Shown: piece after piece, positions 39,019-47,960 of the stretch
How positions within the stretch are numbered: position 1 is the stretch's first letter
Layout: every line of letters begins with the position of its first letter
DNA from: Nitrospirota bacterium
GTDB taxonomy: Bacteria > Nitrospirota > Thermodesulfovibrionia > Thermodesulfovibrionales > JdFR-85
Length of the DNA stretch: 64,000 nt
Assembly: GCA_015492645.1 (NCBI GenBank)
Contig: WGER01000082.1
Coordinates: forward strand, 61,155 to 125,154
Direction: 5' to 3'
The notes under the pieces: generated by a model
What the model saw: the letters and a program-made list of their open reading frames with translations, nothing else
Databases searched by the model: none
Told to the model about the DNA's origin: nothing
Translations under genes and position numbers: made by a program

Positions 39019-40436
39019 ATCTCCTCCATTGCGATCTCAAATTCTTTCATCATATAGACCTTCAATTTCTCAAGGGTCTCTTCATCATCAGCCTCCGCTC
39101 TCATCACCACAACTGGCTGGGTGTTGCTTGACCTTAAAAGCACCCATCCCCTCTCAAAGACGGCCCTCACTCCATCTATATCATATATCTCCTTCAATTC
39201 GTAGGGACAACCACCATTCCTCATATATCCCCTGAATCGCTCCACCACACGCTGAACCACCGCCCTTTTCTTTTCTTCTGGACACTCTATTCTTATCTCC
39301 GGGGTATTGTATCTCGTAGGGACATCAGCAAGGAGTTCCTCTATCCCCTTACCCTCCTTCTTCATCACCTCTATCAGCCGAAGGGTCGTGTAAATTGCAT
39401 CATCGTAACCAAAGTACCTGTCTGCAATGAATATATGCCCGCTCAACTCCCCTGCCAGGATCGCCCCTTCCTGCTTCATCTTCTCCTTTACAAGGGAGTG
39501 ACCGGTCTTCCACATGATAGGCACTCCCCCGGCCTTCTTCACCTCTTTAAACATAAAATCGGAACACTTCACATCCCCTATCACCTTTGCACCAGGATGG
39601 CTCTTCAGTATATCCCTTGCGAGGATGACAAGGATCTGGTCGCCCCATATGATCCTCCCTCTGGGGTCAACTACGCCAATCCTGTCAACATCACCGTCAT
39701 ATCCGACACCCAGGTCAGCCCCTGTACGGACCGTTGTCTCTATCAGGTCCTGCATGTTCTCAATCACAGTAGGATCTGGGTGATGGTTTGGGAATCTACC
39801 GTCAGGCTCACAGTACAGTTCCACTACCTCACATCCCAGATGCCTCAACAGTTCAGGAGCAACAAGCCCTCCCGTGCCATTTCCGGCATCAACAACCACC
39901 CTGAAGACCCTGTAATTCGAGTCTCTTAATGAAGAAAAATGCTCCTGCATGTATTGCCTGTATGCGTTGATTATATCATATGCCACTACATCACCCTGCC
40001 GGGGCGAAAGATGATAATCGCCTCTTTCTATGATATGCCTCAGTTGTTGTATAGCAGCTCCGTGGATTGTCTCTCTCCCAATACTCAGTTTAAAGCCATT
40101 GTACTCTGGGGGGTTGTGGCTGCCTGTAACCATAACCCCACCAGACAGACCGAGACGATGCAACGAGAAGTACTGCAGGGGAGTGGGACAGATCCCCAGG
40201 TCATACACGCCAACTCCTGTTGCCACAATGCCCTCTATCAGTGCCTCTGTGAGTTCATCTGAGGATAGCCTCGCATCCCTTCCTACACTCACCCTCAAAT
40301 CTTCGTCCCTATGGATGGCCTTCACCAGCGTCCCAAAGGCCCTTCCCACAAGGCGGGCAATCTCCCCGGTAAGATCCCTCCCTGCAATCCCCCTGATATC
40401 GTATTCCCTGAAGATAAGAGGACTGACCTTTCCCAT
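39015..40436 (-). CDS. Phosphomannomutase/phosphoglucomutase
   Basis: FREYDIRGIAGRDL; MVTGSHNPPEYNGFK; GYDGDVDRIGVVD; ATG at 40436 preferred (track 40475). Confidence 0.94.
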   Translation of the reverse strand: MGKVSPLIFREYDIRGIAGRDLTGEIARLVGRAFGTLVKAIHRDEDLRVSVGRDARLSSDELTEALIEGIVATGVGVYDLGICPTPLQYFSLHRLGLSGGVMVTGSHNPPEYNGFKLSIGRETIHGAAIQQLRHIIERGDYHLSPRQGDVVAYDIINAYRQYMQEHFSSLRDSNYRVFRVVVDAGNGTGGLVAPELLRHLGCEVVELYCEPDGRFPNHHPDPTVIENMQDLIETTVRTGADLGVGYDGDVDRIGVVDPRGRIIWGDQILVILARDILKSHPGAKVIGDVKCSDFMFKEVKKAGGVPIMWKTGHSLVKEKMKQEGAILAGELSGHIFIADRYFGYDDAIYTTLRLIEVMKKEGKGIEELLADVPTRYNTPEIRIECPEEKKRAVVQRVVERFRGYMRNGGCPYELKEIYDIDGVRAVFERGWVLLRSSNTQPVVVMRAEADDEETLEKLKVYMMKEFEIAMEEI

Positions 40437-40446
40437 CGCCTCTTTC

Positions 40447-40452
40447 ATTATA
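40447..40452 (-). promoter_or_regulatory. -10 box TATAAT, 10 nt before phosphomannomutase ATG (40436)
   Basis: cttgcttTATAATgaaagaggcgATG. Confidence 0.5.
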
Positions 40453-40490
40453 AAGCAAGACAGTCCTTTTTTCAACTATGCACTTTCACC

Positions 40491-40860
40491 CTAAATTGCC
40501 GATAGAATTTCAATCAAAACTTTGGAAGGCGGCAGGGGGTCCCCACAAGATCAGAAGATCTTGTGGGGCAGTGGAACTCAGCCCAGGAAAATCCACGATT
40601 TTCCTGGGAACCCTTGCCGAAAAATCAGGATTTCAGCAACACCACAAGTGCCATTACCAATGTAACAACCTTCACCCTATAAGTGAACAAGGGTTAGAAC
40701 TGTATGAATTAAATCTGTCGCATAAATTCAGTTTTCTGCCCCGAAAATCAAAGATTTTCGGGGACCCCCATTTTGAGGCAACCCCCGCCGTCTTTTAATC
40801 GTATTTCTAACGGCTAACCTGGGTTTCACCCAGATTTACCGCTAGACCTTCAATCAATAT
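40491..40860. repeat. Interspersed intergenic element copy (40.5-40.86 kb), direct-repeat-like ends, three hairpins
   Basis: Ends CACCCTAAATTGCCGATAGAATTTCAATCAAAA and CACCCAGATTTACCGCTAGACCTTCAATCAAT; hairpins 40541-40568, 40582-40608, 40739-40763. Confidence 0.85.
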
Positions 40861-40905
40861 TATACTTTCACATTCATCCTGTTTGCTTGTGTTAAAATTA
40901 TCTTG

Positions 40906-41529
40906 ATGGCAGAACTGGGAGAAATAAAGAAACCTTCTATAAATCAATACATTGAAAGGAGGAAGGTCTACTGTGTGAATAATATCCTGATAGGGAGGGA
41001 TACTCCTGACGACCTGAAGGGGATCGTCCAGAAGTACTGGCATCAGGTAGAGGAACAACTTGAGAGACTGGAACTGGCAGGAAGAGTCAAAAAGGTCTTT
41101 TGTGAGGCTATTTACACAGGGGGTGAAGAGGCCCTCCGTACACTATCAGAGATAAATGAATATGCAGGAAGGATTGTTAAGAAGAAATTAGAAGAAGGGG
41201 CGGAACTTCTGCCCCTGGAAGACCCATCTATTTACGGCCCCTACTTAGACTGGCGAAATTGTCTCGTAGTGGTTCAGACAGAGGAGGTCTACAGGAAGGT
41301 TGCAGAGTTTTTTCAGCAATATCATAAACTCAGGCTTCAGCATATCCAGAAACGGCTTCAGGACAGCATCGGACCTGCAGAGGCCGCCCTTCTTATAATG
41401 GCCGATGAGGAGAGGGCAAAGATTCAGTTTCCTCCGGATATGGAGGTCTTTCTTGTAACACCTCCAGCCCACGATGAGATCCTGAAGTGGTTCAGGGACA
41501 ACCTCAGGAACAAGACAGAGGGGTCATAA
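40906..41529 (+). CDS. Conserved-looking hypothetical protein
   Basis: 207 aa ORF; TAAAAT 7 nt before ATG 40906; not recognised. Confidence 0.7.
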   Translation: MAELGEIKKPSINQYIERRKVYCVNNILIGRDTPDDLKGIVQKYWHQVEEQLERLELAGRVKKVFCEAIYTGGEEALRTLSEINEYAGRIVKKKLEEGAELLPLEDPSIYGPYLDWRNCLVVVQTEEVYRKVAEFFQQYHKLRLQHIQKRLQDSIGPAEAALLIMADEERAKIQFPPDMEVFLVTPPAHDEILKWFRDNLRNKTEGS

Positions 41530-42003
41530 TTCATAGATACCCTCATCCCTCTCAGGGGGTCTGAACCTTGGGAACCTCCGTCTCCTTTCCACTGCTATTG
41601 GTTCCTCTTCATCCAGACCTTCAGCCAGGTCATCCTCAATTGACTCCAGGTCTTCACCACTGGAGAGCCTTTCCAGGGCCTCCTCCCATCTGTCTCCCAG
41701 TCTCAATCCTGTCATCTGAGTGAATTTCCTCATCAGGCGTGCCACCTCTTTCGGGTTGTTCTCGTCTACGCCCTCTGCCTCTCTCTCCAGACTGTAGAGC
41801 GCATTCATCAACCTGCCTTCATCAATACCGAGTTCGTTAGAGCCCTCCTCTCCACCTCTTCTGGAGGTATGAAACTCTGACAGCAGTTTCCTCAATCCGG
41901 CACTGCACCTGGGGCACTGAGGTATCTTCTCTGTGTTGACCCTTCTGGAGTAAAAGGTGAAGATCCTGTGGCAGTCCTTACAGTAAAACTCGTAAAATGG
42001 CAT
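41524..42003 (-). CDS. FmdB-family zinc ribbon protein
   Basis: MPFYEFYCKDCHRIFTFYSRRVNTEKIPQCPRCSAGLRKLLSEF. Confidence 0.9.
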   Translation of the reverse strand: MPFYEFYCKDCHRIFTFYSRRVNTEKIPQCPRCSAGLRKLLSEFHTSRRGGEEGSNELGIDEGRLMNALYSLEREAEGVDENNPKEVARLMRKFTQMTGLRLGDRWEEALERLSSGEDLESIEDDLAEGLDEEEPIAVERRRRFPRFRPPERDEGIYEL

Positions 42004-42005
42004 CC

Positions 42006-42650
42006 CTATCCCTCCCTCTTGCTATGGTGTCTTGAAAGTATATCGGCCCTTCTGAGGGGTTCCGGGATCCTGTATCCCCTTGCAACATGCAGGACCACTT
42101 CAACCGCCTCCTCAAGGGTGAGCAGATGTCCGGGTGATACGAACACCGGCCTGACCGAGTCCCTCGTTCTCACCACTGCCCCTATCACCCTCCCCTCGTG
42201 TTGCAGGAGAGATACACTCCCCCTTTTAGATGAAGGTTCCCTATAGGTGCCCAGCAGTTTTGACTTGGCGCATCCTATGGTTGGAATACCAGTTGTGACC
42301 CCTATGTAAGAGGCGATACCTGCACCTGCCGGGTGTGCTATCCCCTGTCCGTCTACCAGCAACACATCCGGCCTTGTCTTTAATCCCTCCAGTGTCTTCT
42401 GCATAATGTGACCTTCTCTCAGGAAGAGGTATCCCGGAATATAGGGAGTATCGATCGTCTCCTTATACACCCTCTCCTCGATGATCTCATCAGTACAGTA
42501 CCTCATCACCACCACAGCACACACGCCCTTTTTGCCTCTGTATGCCACATCAATACCACCCACAGTACTTATCCGTCTCCTGAGAGGCTTGAGGTTCACC
42601 TTTGAGGCAGTCTCAAGGAGCACCTCTTTTGCCTCTGTAATGGTTACCAT
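42006..42650 (-). CDS. nfi: Endonuclease V
   Basis: VGGIDVAYRGKKGVCAVVVM; PDVLLVDGQGIAHPAGAGIASYIGV; PTIGCAKSKLLG. Confidence 0.94.
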   Translation of the reverse strand: MVTITEAKEVLLETASKVNLKPLRRRISTVGGIDVAYRGKKGVCAVVVMRYCTDEIIEERVYKETIDTPYIPGYLFLREGHIMQKTLEGLKTRPDVLLVDGQGIAHPAGAGIASYIGVTTGIPTIGCAKSKLLGTYREPSSKRGSVSLLQHEGRVIGAVVRTRDSVRPVFVSPGHLLTLEEAVEVVLHVARGYRIPEPLRRADILSRHHSKREG

Positions 42651-43048
42651 TCCTCAACCTGGAGCACATCCTCTCTCAGAACCTTTTTCACCCAGTGGGT
42701 GAAACACCACTGTATACGGCGTCTGTTGCTGAAATCCTGATATTTAAGTGTCTGAAAGTCTAACGGTAAACAGGTACTAACTTGAATATATTCGAAAAGA
42801 GAGTTTATTTTCAAGAATGAGGCAGTTGTCTAAAATAATTCCCCTCTTTCTGCTGTTCGTCAACATCTCAAAGGGTTCTCCGGAGGTTCAGGCTCTTTTC
42901 CTTCATAAAGACCTCTCCCTTAATCTCCTGGATCCAGAAGTGAGAGACCACTGTAGAGTTGATGGGACCCTTGTGAGCAGGGACAGGTCCCCTGTAGATA
43001 ATCAAAGGCATATCTCATGGCTCTCTCTTGAGTTATCACCTTCGAGGC

Positions 43049-43597
43049 TCAGGTTCCTGACTCTACAGTCACTTTTATTCTTCGTAACCACTCCCTCAGG
43101 TCCTTCCTCAATTTTTCAATGAGTTGTTCCCTTGCCTTCACTTCCTCGGGGTGTCCATACAGAAGAAAGGCAAGGTCCTTGATTGCCTCTGCAATGTCTT
43201 TCAGGATACTGCCAGTTGAGGTCTTCTCCTCTGTCTCGGGGATATCCGTCAGTTTCTGAGGAAGTTCAAACTCCTCATCATGTGTGAGGAGAGTGGTGCC
43301 TCTGGATGTTCTCTTCAACTTCAATGTCAGTTTAAGCCCTCCATCAACCCTTTTTAACACGATCTTCCTGGGGGGCGTGAATCCTGAGACCTCACTGATG
43401 TACTCAACTATTTTTCCCTCAGCCTCAATTGTGGCCTTAAATCTCGTGCCCTTTCTTACAGGCCCTGGTGTCAGGAGTTCGAACTTCAACAGTTTATACG
43501 AGGGTGACAGTTCCATTCTTGATCTGATGTCCGAGAGGAATTGAAAGACCCTTTCAGGAGGTGCGTTGATCTCTATTGACTCTATGAGACGGTACAT
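43049..43597 (-). CDS. SRPBCC/polyketide cyclase-like lipid-binding protein
   Basis: YRLIESIEINAPPERVFQFLSDIRSRMELSPSYKLL; start at MYRL (43597) favoured by -10 spacing (track 43606). Confidence 0.82.
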   Translation of the reverse strand: MYRLIESIEINAPPERVFQFLSDIRSRMELSPSYKLLKFELLTPGPVRKGTRFKATIEAEGKIVEYISEVSGFTPPRKIVLKRVDGGLKLTLKLKRTSRGTTLLTHDEEFELPQKLTDIPETEEKTSTGSILKDIAEAIKDLAFLLYGHPEEVKAREQLIEKLRKDLREWLRRIKVTVESGT

Positions 43598-43607
43598 TTC
43601 TACCATT

Positions 43608-43613
43608 ATTATA
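43608..43613 (-). promoter_or_regulatory. Extended -10 TGaTATAAT, 10 nt before SRPBCC ATG (43597)
   Basis: aatgcTGaTATAATaatggtagaaATG. Confidence 0.55.
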
Positions 43614-43634
43614 TCAGCATTGTCCCGAATTTGA

Positions 43635-44223
43635 CCCTAATCCCAGATTTGCCATTAAAAATGAGTTTTTACAGCAGGGGTCTCCACAAAATCAGAGATT
43701 TTGTGGGGACTGAGGGACTCAGGTCATTGAAAAATCTACGATTTTTCAAGGGAGCCCTGTCTCAAAACATGATTTTTATACAACATGTCTTTGCAAGGAG
43801 GGCAGTGCTGGTTCGGACACAAATTATGCGATGAATTTTATTACATGAGGTTGTACCTTCTTCAGACACAGAGGTGGTGACATTGACCTCTGCACTTAAG
43901 GTATCGCTGAATTTGATGCCTCACCAGCACTGCCCTCCTCCTTCAACCCTTTTTCACCCAATGGGTGAGTCGTTACATTGGGCACTGCATCGGAGGTGTC
44001 GTTGAACAGAAGTCGGAAGCCAGAGGTCTGAACTCAGACAAAGGGATCTTCTGACCTCTGATTCCGACTTCTGATTTCTGTCTTTCAGCAAGGGTCCCCA
44101 GGAGGATCGTGGATTTTCCTGGGCTGAGTTCCTCTGCCCCACAAGATCTTCTGATCTTGTGGGGACCCCCTGCCGTCTTCTAAAGTTTTGATTTAAATTC
44201 TACCGGCAAATCTGGGCTAATGC
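43635..44223. mobile_element. MITE-like ~590 bp non-coding element with long imperfect terminal inverted repeats
   Basis: Left CCTAATCCCAGATTTGCCATTAAAAATGAGTTTTTACAGCAGGGGTCTCCACAAAATCAGAGATTTTGTGGGGAC matches reverse complement of right end CATTAGCCCAGATTTGCCGGTAGAATTTAAATCAAAACTTTAGAAGACGGCAGGGGGTCCCCACAAGATCAGAAGATCTTGTGGGG; no ORF with transposase features. Confidence 0.75.
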
Positions 44224-44271
44224 GGATAGTTGACAGAACATAAAATTTATTTATATTATAATTAACTTACG

Positions 44272-45186
44272 ATGGCGCTTGATGATCATAAATTACGTGT
44301 CTTCTGCACAGTTGCAGAGACAAAGAGTTTCTCCAAGGCCTCGGAGATCATACACCTGACTCAACCTGCTGTGAGTCTGCAGATCCAGGCCCTTGAGGAG
44401 ATGTATGAGACGAAACTCTTTGATCGGACCAGCAGTGCCGTGACCCTGACTCCTGCAGGAGAGATACTCTACAGGTATGCAAAACATATCCTCTCTCTGT
44501 ACGCACTTGCTGAGAAGGAGATAGGGGAGTTGACAGGACTTGTAAAGGGGAGTGTCTCAGTAGGGGCGAGCACCACGATAGCAAACTACCTTCTGCCGAG
44601 GGTGATAGCCGATTTCAAGAAGACCAGGCCAAAGGTGAAGATAAACATGCAGGTCGGCAACACCAAAAGGGTGGTTGAACTCCTCAAGGGTGGAAATATT
44701 GATATTGGACTGGTGGAAGGGGAAGTGGCGAGGCAGAAACTCACGATGGAGAAACTGATTGAAGACGAACTGGTCCTTATAGTGCCTCCCCAGCATCAGT
44801 TTGCGAAGAAGAAGGAGGTCTCTGTCTTTGAGGTCACATCTGAGCCTTTTATAATGAGAGAGGAGGGTTCAGGTACGAGGCAGATGATCGAAAAGTACCT
44901 TGAGAAGCATGGTATCACACCACAGAATATGAGGATTTCCATGATACTGGGGAGCACCGAGGCCATCAAACAGGCCGTGGAGAATGGTCTCGGCATCTCG
45001 ATCATCTCACGCTGGGCTGCACTGAAAGAGGTCAAATTTGAGACATTAAAGACGGTGAGTTTTAAGGAGGAGAGGTTTCTGAGAAACTTTACACTGATAT
45101 ACCCCAAGCATGAGGTCCTCTCCCATGCGGCAGAGGAGTTCCTTGATTATCTGAGAAAGTATGACTTCTTAAAACTCCTCAGTTAG
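44272..45186 (+). CDS. LysR family transcriptional regulator
   Basis: LRVFCTVAETKSFSKASEIIHLTQPAVSLQIQALEE HTH; substrate-binding domain. Confidence 0.95.
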   Translation: MALDDHKLRVFCTVAETKSFSKASEIIHLTQPAVSLQIQALEEMYETKLFDRTSSAVTLTPAGEILYRYAKHILSLYALAEKEIGELTGLVKGSVSVGASTTIANYLLPRVIADFKKTRPKVKINMQVGNTKRVVELLKGGNIDIGLVEGEVARQKLTMEKLIEDELVLIVPPQHQFAKKKEVSVFEVTSEPFIMREEGSGTRQMIEKYLEKHGITPQNMRISMILGSTEAIKQAVENGLGISIISRWAALKEVKFETLKTVSFKEERFLRNFTLIYPKHEVLSHAAEEFLDYLRKYDFLKLLS

Positions 45187-46193
45187 GTAACCCTTAATCT
45201 GCCTTTACCGCTCGTAACATGACCTATTTTTTTATAAAAGATACGGGCCTCTTCAAATTCCCTCAGTCCTTCCTCACTCAAAGTGATCAAAAGCCCCCCT
45301 GAGGTCTGAGGATCAGACAGGATCAGTTGTTTCTCCTCTGGGACCCCTGTAAAGTCAGCCACTCCCTGGAGGAACTTCAGGTTATCATAGGCCCCCTCAG
45401 GTACAATCCCCATCTCTACCAGATCCATCACCCCTGCCAACAGAGGCACACTGTCGGAGTCTATAACAAGGTCAAGGGGCTCCTCTCTTATAATGTTATA
45501 GGCATGTCCCAGTAACCCGAATCCGGTTACATCTGTACACGCGGTTGCACCTGCCCTCAGGGCCAACTCTGAGGCGGTTCTGTTAGACAGTGTCATCCAG
45601 GAAAGGGCCTCCTGCATCTCCTCATCTGTCAGTTTCTCTCCCTTCAATGCTGTAACTATTACACCAGTACCTATGGGTTTGGTCAGGAGGAGGATGTTCC
45701 CTTCCTCAGCCCCCTTTACTGTCAGGAGTCTGTCCTTGGTGGTGAGACCTGTGATAGAAAAGCCCACCTTCAGTTCTGGGTCCTCAAAGGTATGACCGCC
45801 GAGCAGGGCAACGCCTTCTCTCTGAAAGACCTCATCTGCACCTCTCAGGATCTCAAGGACTACCTCCCTTTCTGTATCACAGGAGGAGAAACCAAGAATA
45901 CAGAGGGCGGTCCTGGGCGTGGCCCCCATAGCAAAAATATCGCTCAAGGCATTTGTGGCCGCTATTGAACCAAATATATGGGGGTCGTTTGCCACAGGTG
46001 TGATCACATCCACTGTCTCAACAAGGAGGAGATCTTCAACCAGTTGGAATACTCCTGCATCATCTCCTGGAGGCACAAGTACTCCTGGCATATTCGCCTT
46101 TTGGAGGTCCTGGATAAGAACCTGCAGGTCCAACGGACCCATTTTGGCTGCTCAACCCGCTGCCCTTGTCTTCTCAAGAAGCCTGTAGGCCAT
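45183..46193 (-). CDS. selD: Selenide, water dikinase (selenophosphate synthetase) containing in-frame UGA/Sec
   Basis: Track ORF 45183..46142 extends upstream through one TGA (46154-46152) to ATG 46193: MAYRLLEKTRAAGUAAKMGPLDLQVL...; matches SelD N-terminal AAG(U/C)AAK; PPGDDAGVF and GGHTFEDPELKVGFSITG downstream. Confidence 0.93.
46127..46139 (-). promoter_or_regulatory. Candidate bacterial SECIS hairpin in selD mRNA
   Basis: After UGA: GCAGCCAAAATG-GGTCC-GTT-GGACC; 5-bp stem with GUU loop at nt 18-20 after UGA. Confidence 0.6.
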
Positions 46194-46269
46194 AAGGTGA
46201 GTTTATCAAAATACCCCTCTTGCCATCAAATTCGAGTATAATAAAATGCAGTTCTTGAAGGAGGTGCAC

Positions 46270-47877
46270 ATGGCAGAGGTGATACCCCCGGACGCAAAGG
46301 TATTGCTGAAGGAAGAACTCAAAAAACTCAGAGACGACATCTTTTTCTGGGTATTTACTGAAAAGGGAGTAAATCAGGACAGGGCCAGGTTCACCATCTC
46401 TCTCATAAAGGAACTCGTCTCCCTCAGTCCCAAGATCCATCTCAAGAGGTTAACACCTCAGAAGGCTAAGGTGTATGGTGTGACAGTGTCTCCCTCTGTG
46501 CTGATAAATCCTGACAGGTACAGAATCGCCTTTCTTGGCGCACCCACAGGTGAGGAGGGAAGGGGGCTCCTCATCACCATGCTCCTTGTCTCACAGGGCA
46601 GGGGTATACTCTCAGATGAGTCCTCAGAGAGGCTCAAAGGCCTGAAGGAGGACAGAGAGGTGGTGGTCCTCGTTAGTCCCACCTGCCCCTATTGTCCCCA
46701 GCAGGTGAGTCTTGCTGTGTCTGCAGCAGTTGAGGCGCCCGAAAGGGTATCGGTTAAGGTGGCCAGTATTGTGGAAAACAGGGACCTTGTTGACAGATAC
46801 GGGATCACCTCTGTACCTTCTACGGTGATAGATGGGAATCTGGTGGCCACAGGAGTGCAACCCGAGGAGGCCTTTGTGGACTCCCTCTTCACGGGTTCCC
46901 CACCAAAGGTGAAGGTTGTGGAACCCACTAAGGAGGTGGTTGAAAGGGATGTGGTGATCGTTGGTGCAGGCCCTGCAGGGCTCACTGCTGCCATCTATGC
47001 AGAGAGGGCAGGACTGGATACAGTAGTCCTGGAGAAGGGAGCGATTGGTGGTCAGGTGGCGATAACCCCGGTGGTGGAGAACTATCCAGGTTTCACCAGG
47101 ATCCCTGGCAAGACCCTGATGGACATGATGGCCCAGCAGGCGATGCAGTATGCAGAGATACACCTCTCAGAGGAGGTGCTGGATGTGAAGAGGAGAAGGG
47201 ATGGGAGATTTTTGGTAATCACCAACCGGGGTAGATACCTCTCAAGGGCCTTGATCCTTTGCACAGGGGCAACCCACAGGAGGCTGGGAGTACCGGGAGA
47301 GGAGAGGTTCCTCGGCAGAGGGGTGAGTTACTGTGCAACCTGCGATGGATACTTCTTTAAGGGGAAGAAGGTGATCATGGTAGGAGGAGGCAACTCTGCT
47401 GTAACAGAGGCCCTCTATCTTGACAGCATAGGGGTGGAAGTCACCTTAGTACACAGGAGAGATAAACTGAGGGCAGAGAAGAAATTGCAGGAGAGCCTCT
47501 TCCAGAGGGGCATACCTGTTTTATGGAACACAGTAGTTGAGGAGATAAAGGGAGAGGAGATGGTGACCGAGGTGAGGCTCAGGGACCTTAAAGAAAACAG
47601 GAGTTACACAATGAAGACAGATGGTGTATTTATTGCTGTAGGGTATGAGCCTGTAAATACAGTGGGAAAGAAACTCGGTCTCGAACTCACAGAGGATGGG
47701 TATATAAAGGTGGACTCAGCCCAGAGGACCTCTCTGCCGGGGGTTTATGCTGCAGGTGATATCACGGGTGGGATAAAACAGATAGTCACGGCAGTAGGGC
47801 AGGGCGCGGTAGCAGCAGTATCTGCCTTTGAAGACCTCACAACCCCCTACTGGAAGAGTAGCAGTGAGAAGTCTTAG
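46270..47877 (+). CDS. Protein-disulfide-oxidoreductase (double Trx fold)/thioredoxin reductase fusion, AhpF-like
   Basis: VSPTCPYCPQQ (CPYC) N-terminal; FAD/NAD domains VVIVGAGPAGLTAAIYAERAGLDTVVLE, CATCDGYFFKGKKVIMVGGGNSA; ATG 46270 has GGAGGT upstream (track 46246). Confidence 0.92.
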   Translation: MAEVIPPDAKVLLKEELKKLRDDIFFWVFTEKGVNQDRARFTISLIKELVSLSPKIHLKRLTPQKAKVYGVTVSPSVLINPDRYRIAFLGAPTGEEGRGLLITMLLVSQGRGILSDESSERLKGLKEDREVVVLVSPTCPYCPQQVSLAVSAAVEAPERVSVKVASIVENRDLVDRYGITSVPSTVIDGNLVATGVQPEEAFVDSLFTGSPPKVKVVEPTKEVVERDVVIVGAGPAGLTAAIYAERAGLDTVVLEKGAIGGQVAITPVVENYPGFTRIPGKTLMDMMAQQAMQYAEIHLSEEVLDVKRRRDGRFLVITNRGRYLSRALILCTGATHRRLGVPGEERFLGRGVSYCATCDGYFFKGKKVIMVGGGNSAVTEALYLDSIGVEVTLVHRRDKLRAEKKLQESLFQRGIPVLWNTVVEEIKGEEMVTEVRLRDLKENRSYTMKTDGVFIAVGYEPVNTVGKKLGLELTEDGYIKVDSAQRTSLPGVYAAGDITGGIKQIVTAVGQGAVAAVSAFEDLTTPYWKSSSEKS

Positions 47878-47960
47878 TCAGGTGCCCTGACCTTGTCAGG
47901 GCGGTCTTCCCTGATCATCGATTTTCAGGGCGATGGAAAAAATGGAGCAAGGAGGTCAGG

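Noticed and set aside
42817-43122. 101 aa + strand ORF
   Set aside because: Overlaps the 3' end of the SRPBCC gene antisense and has low-complexity composition; no SD or -10 support.
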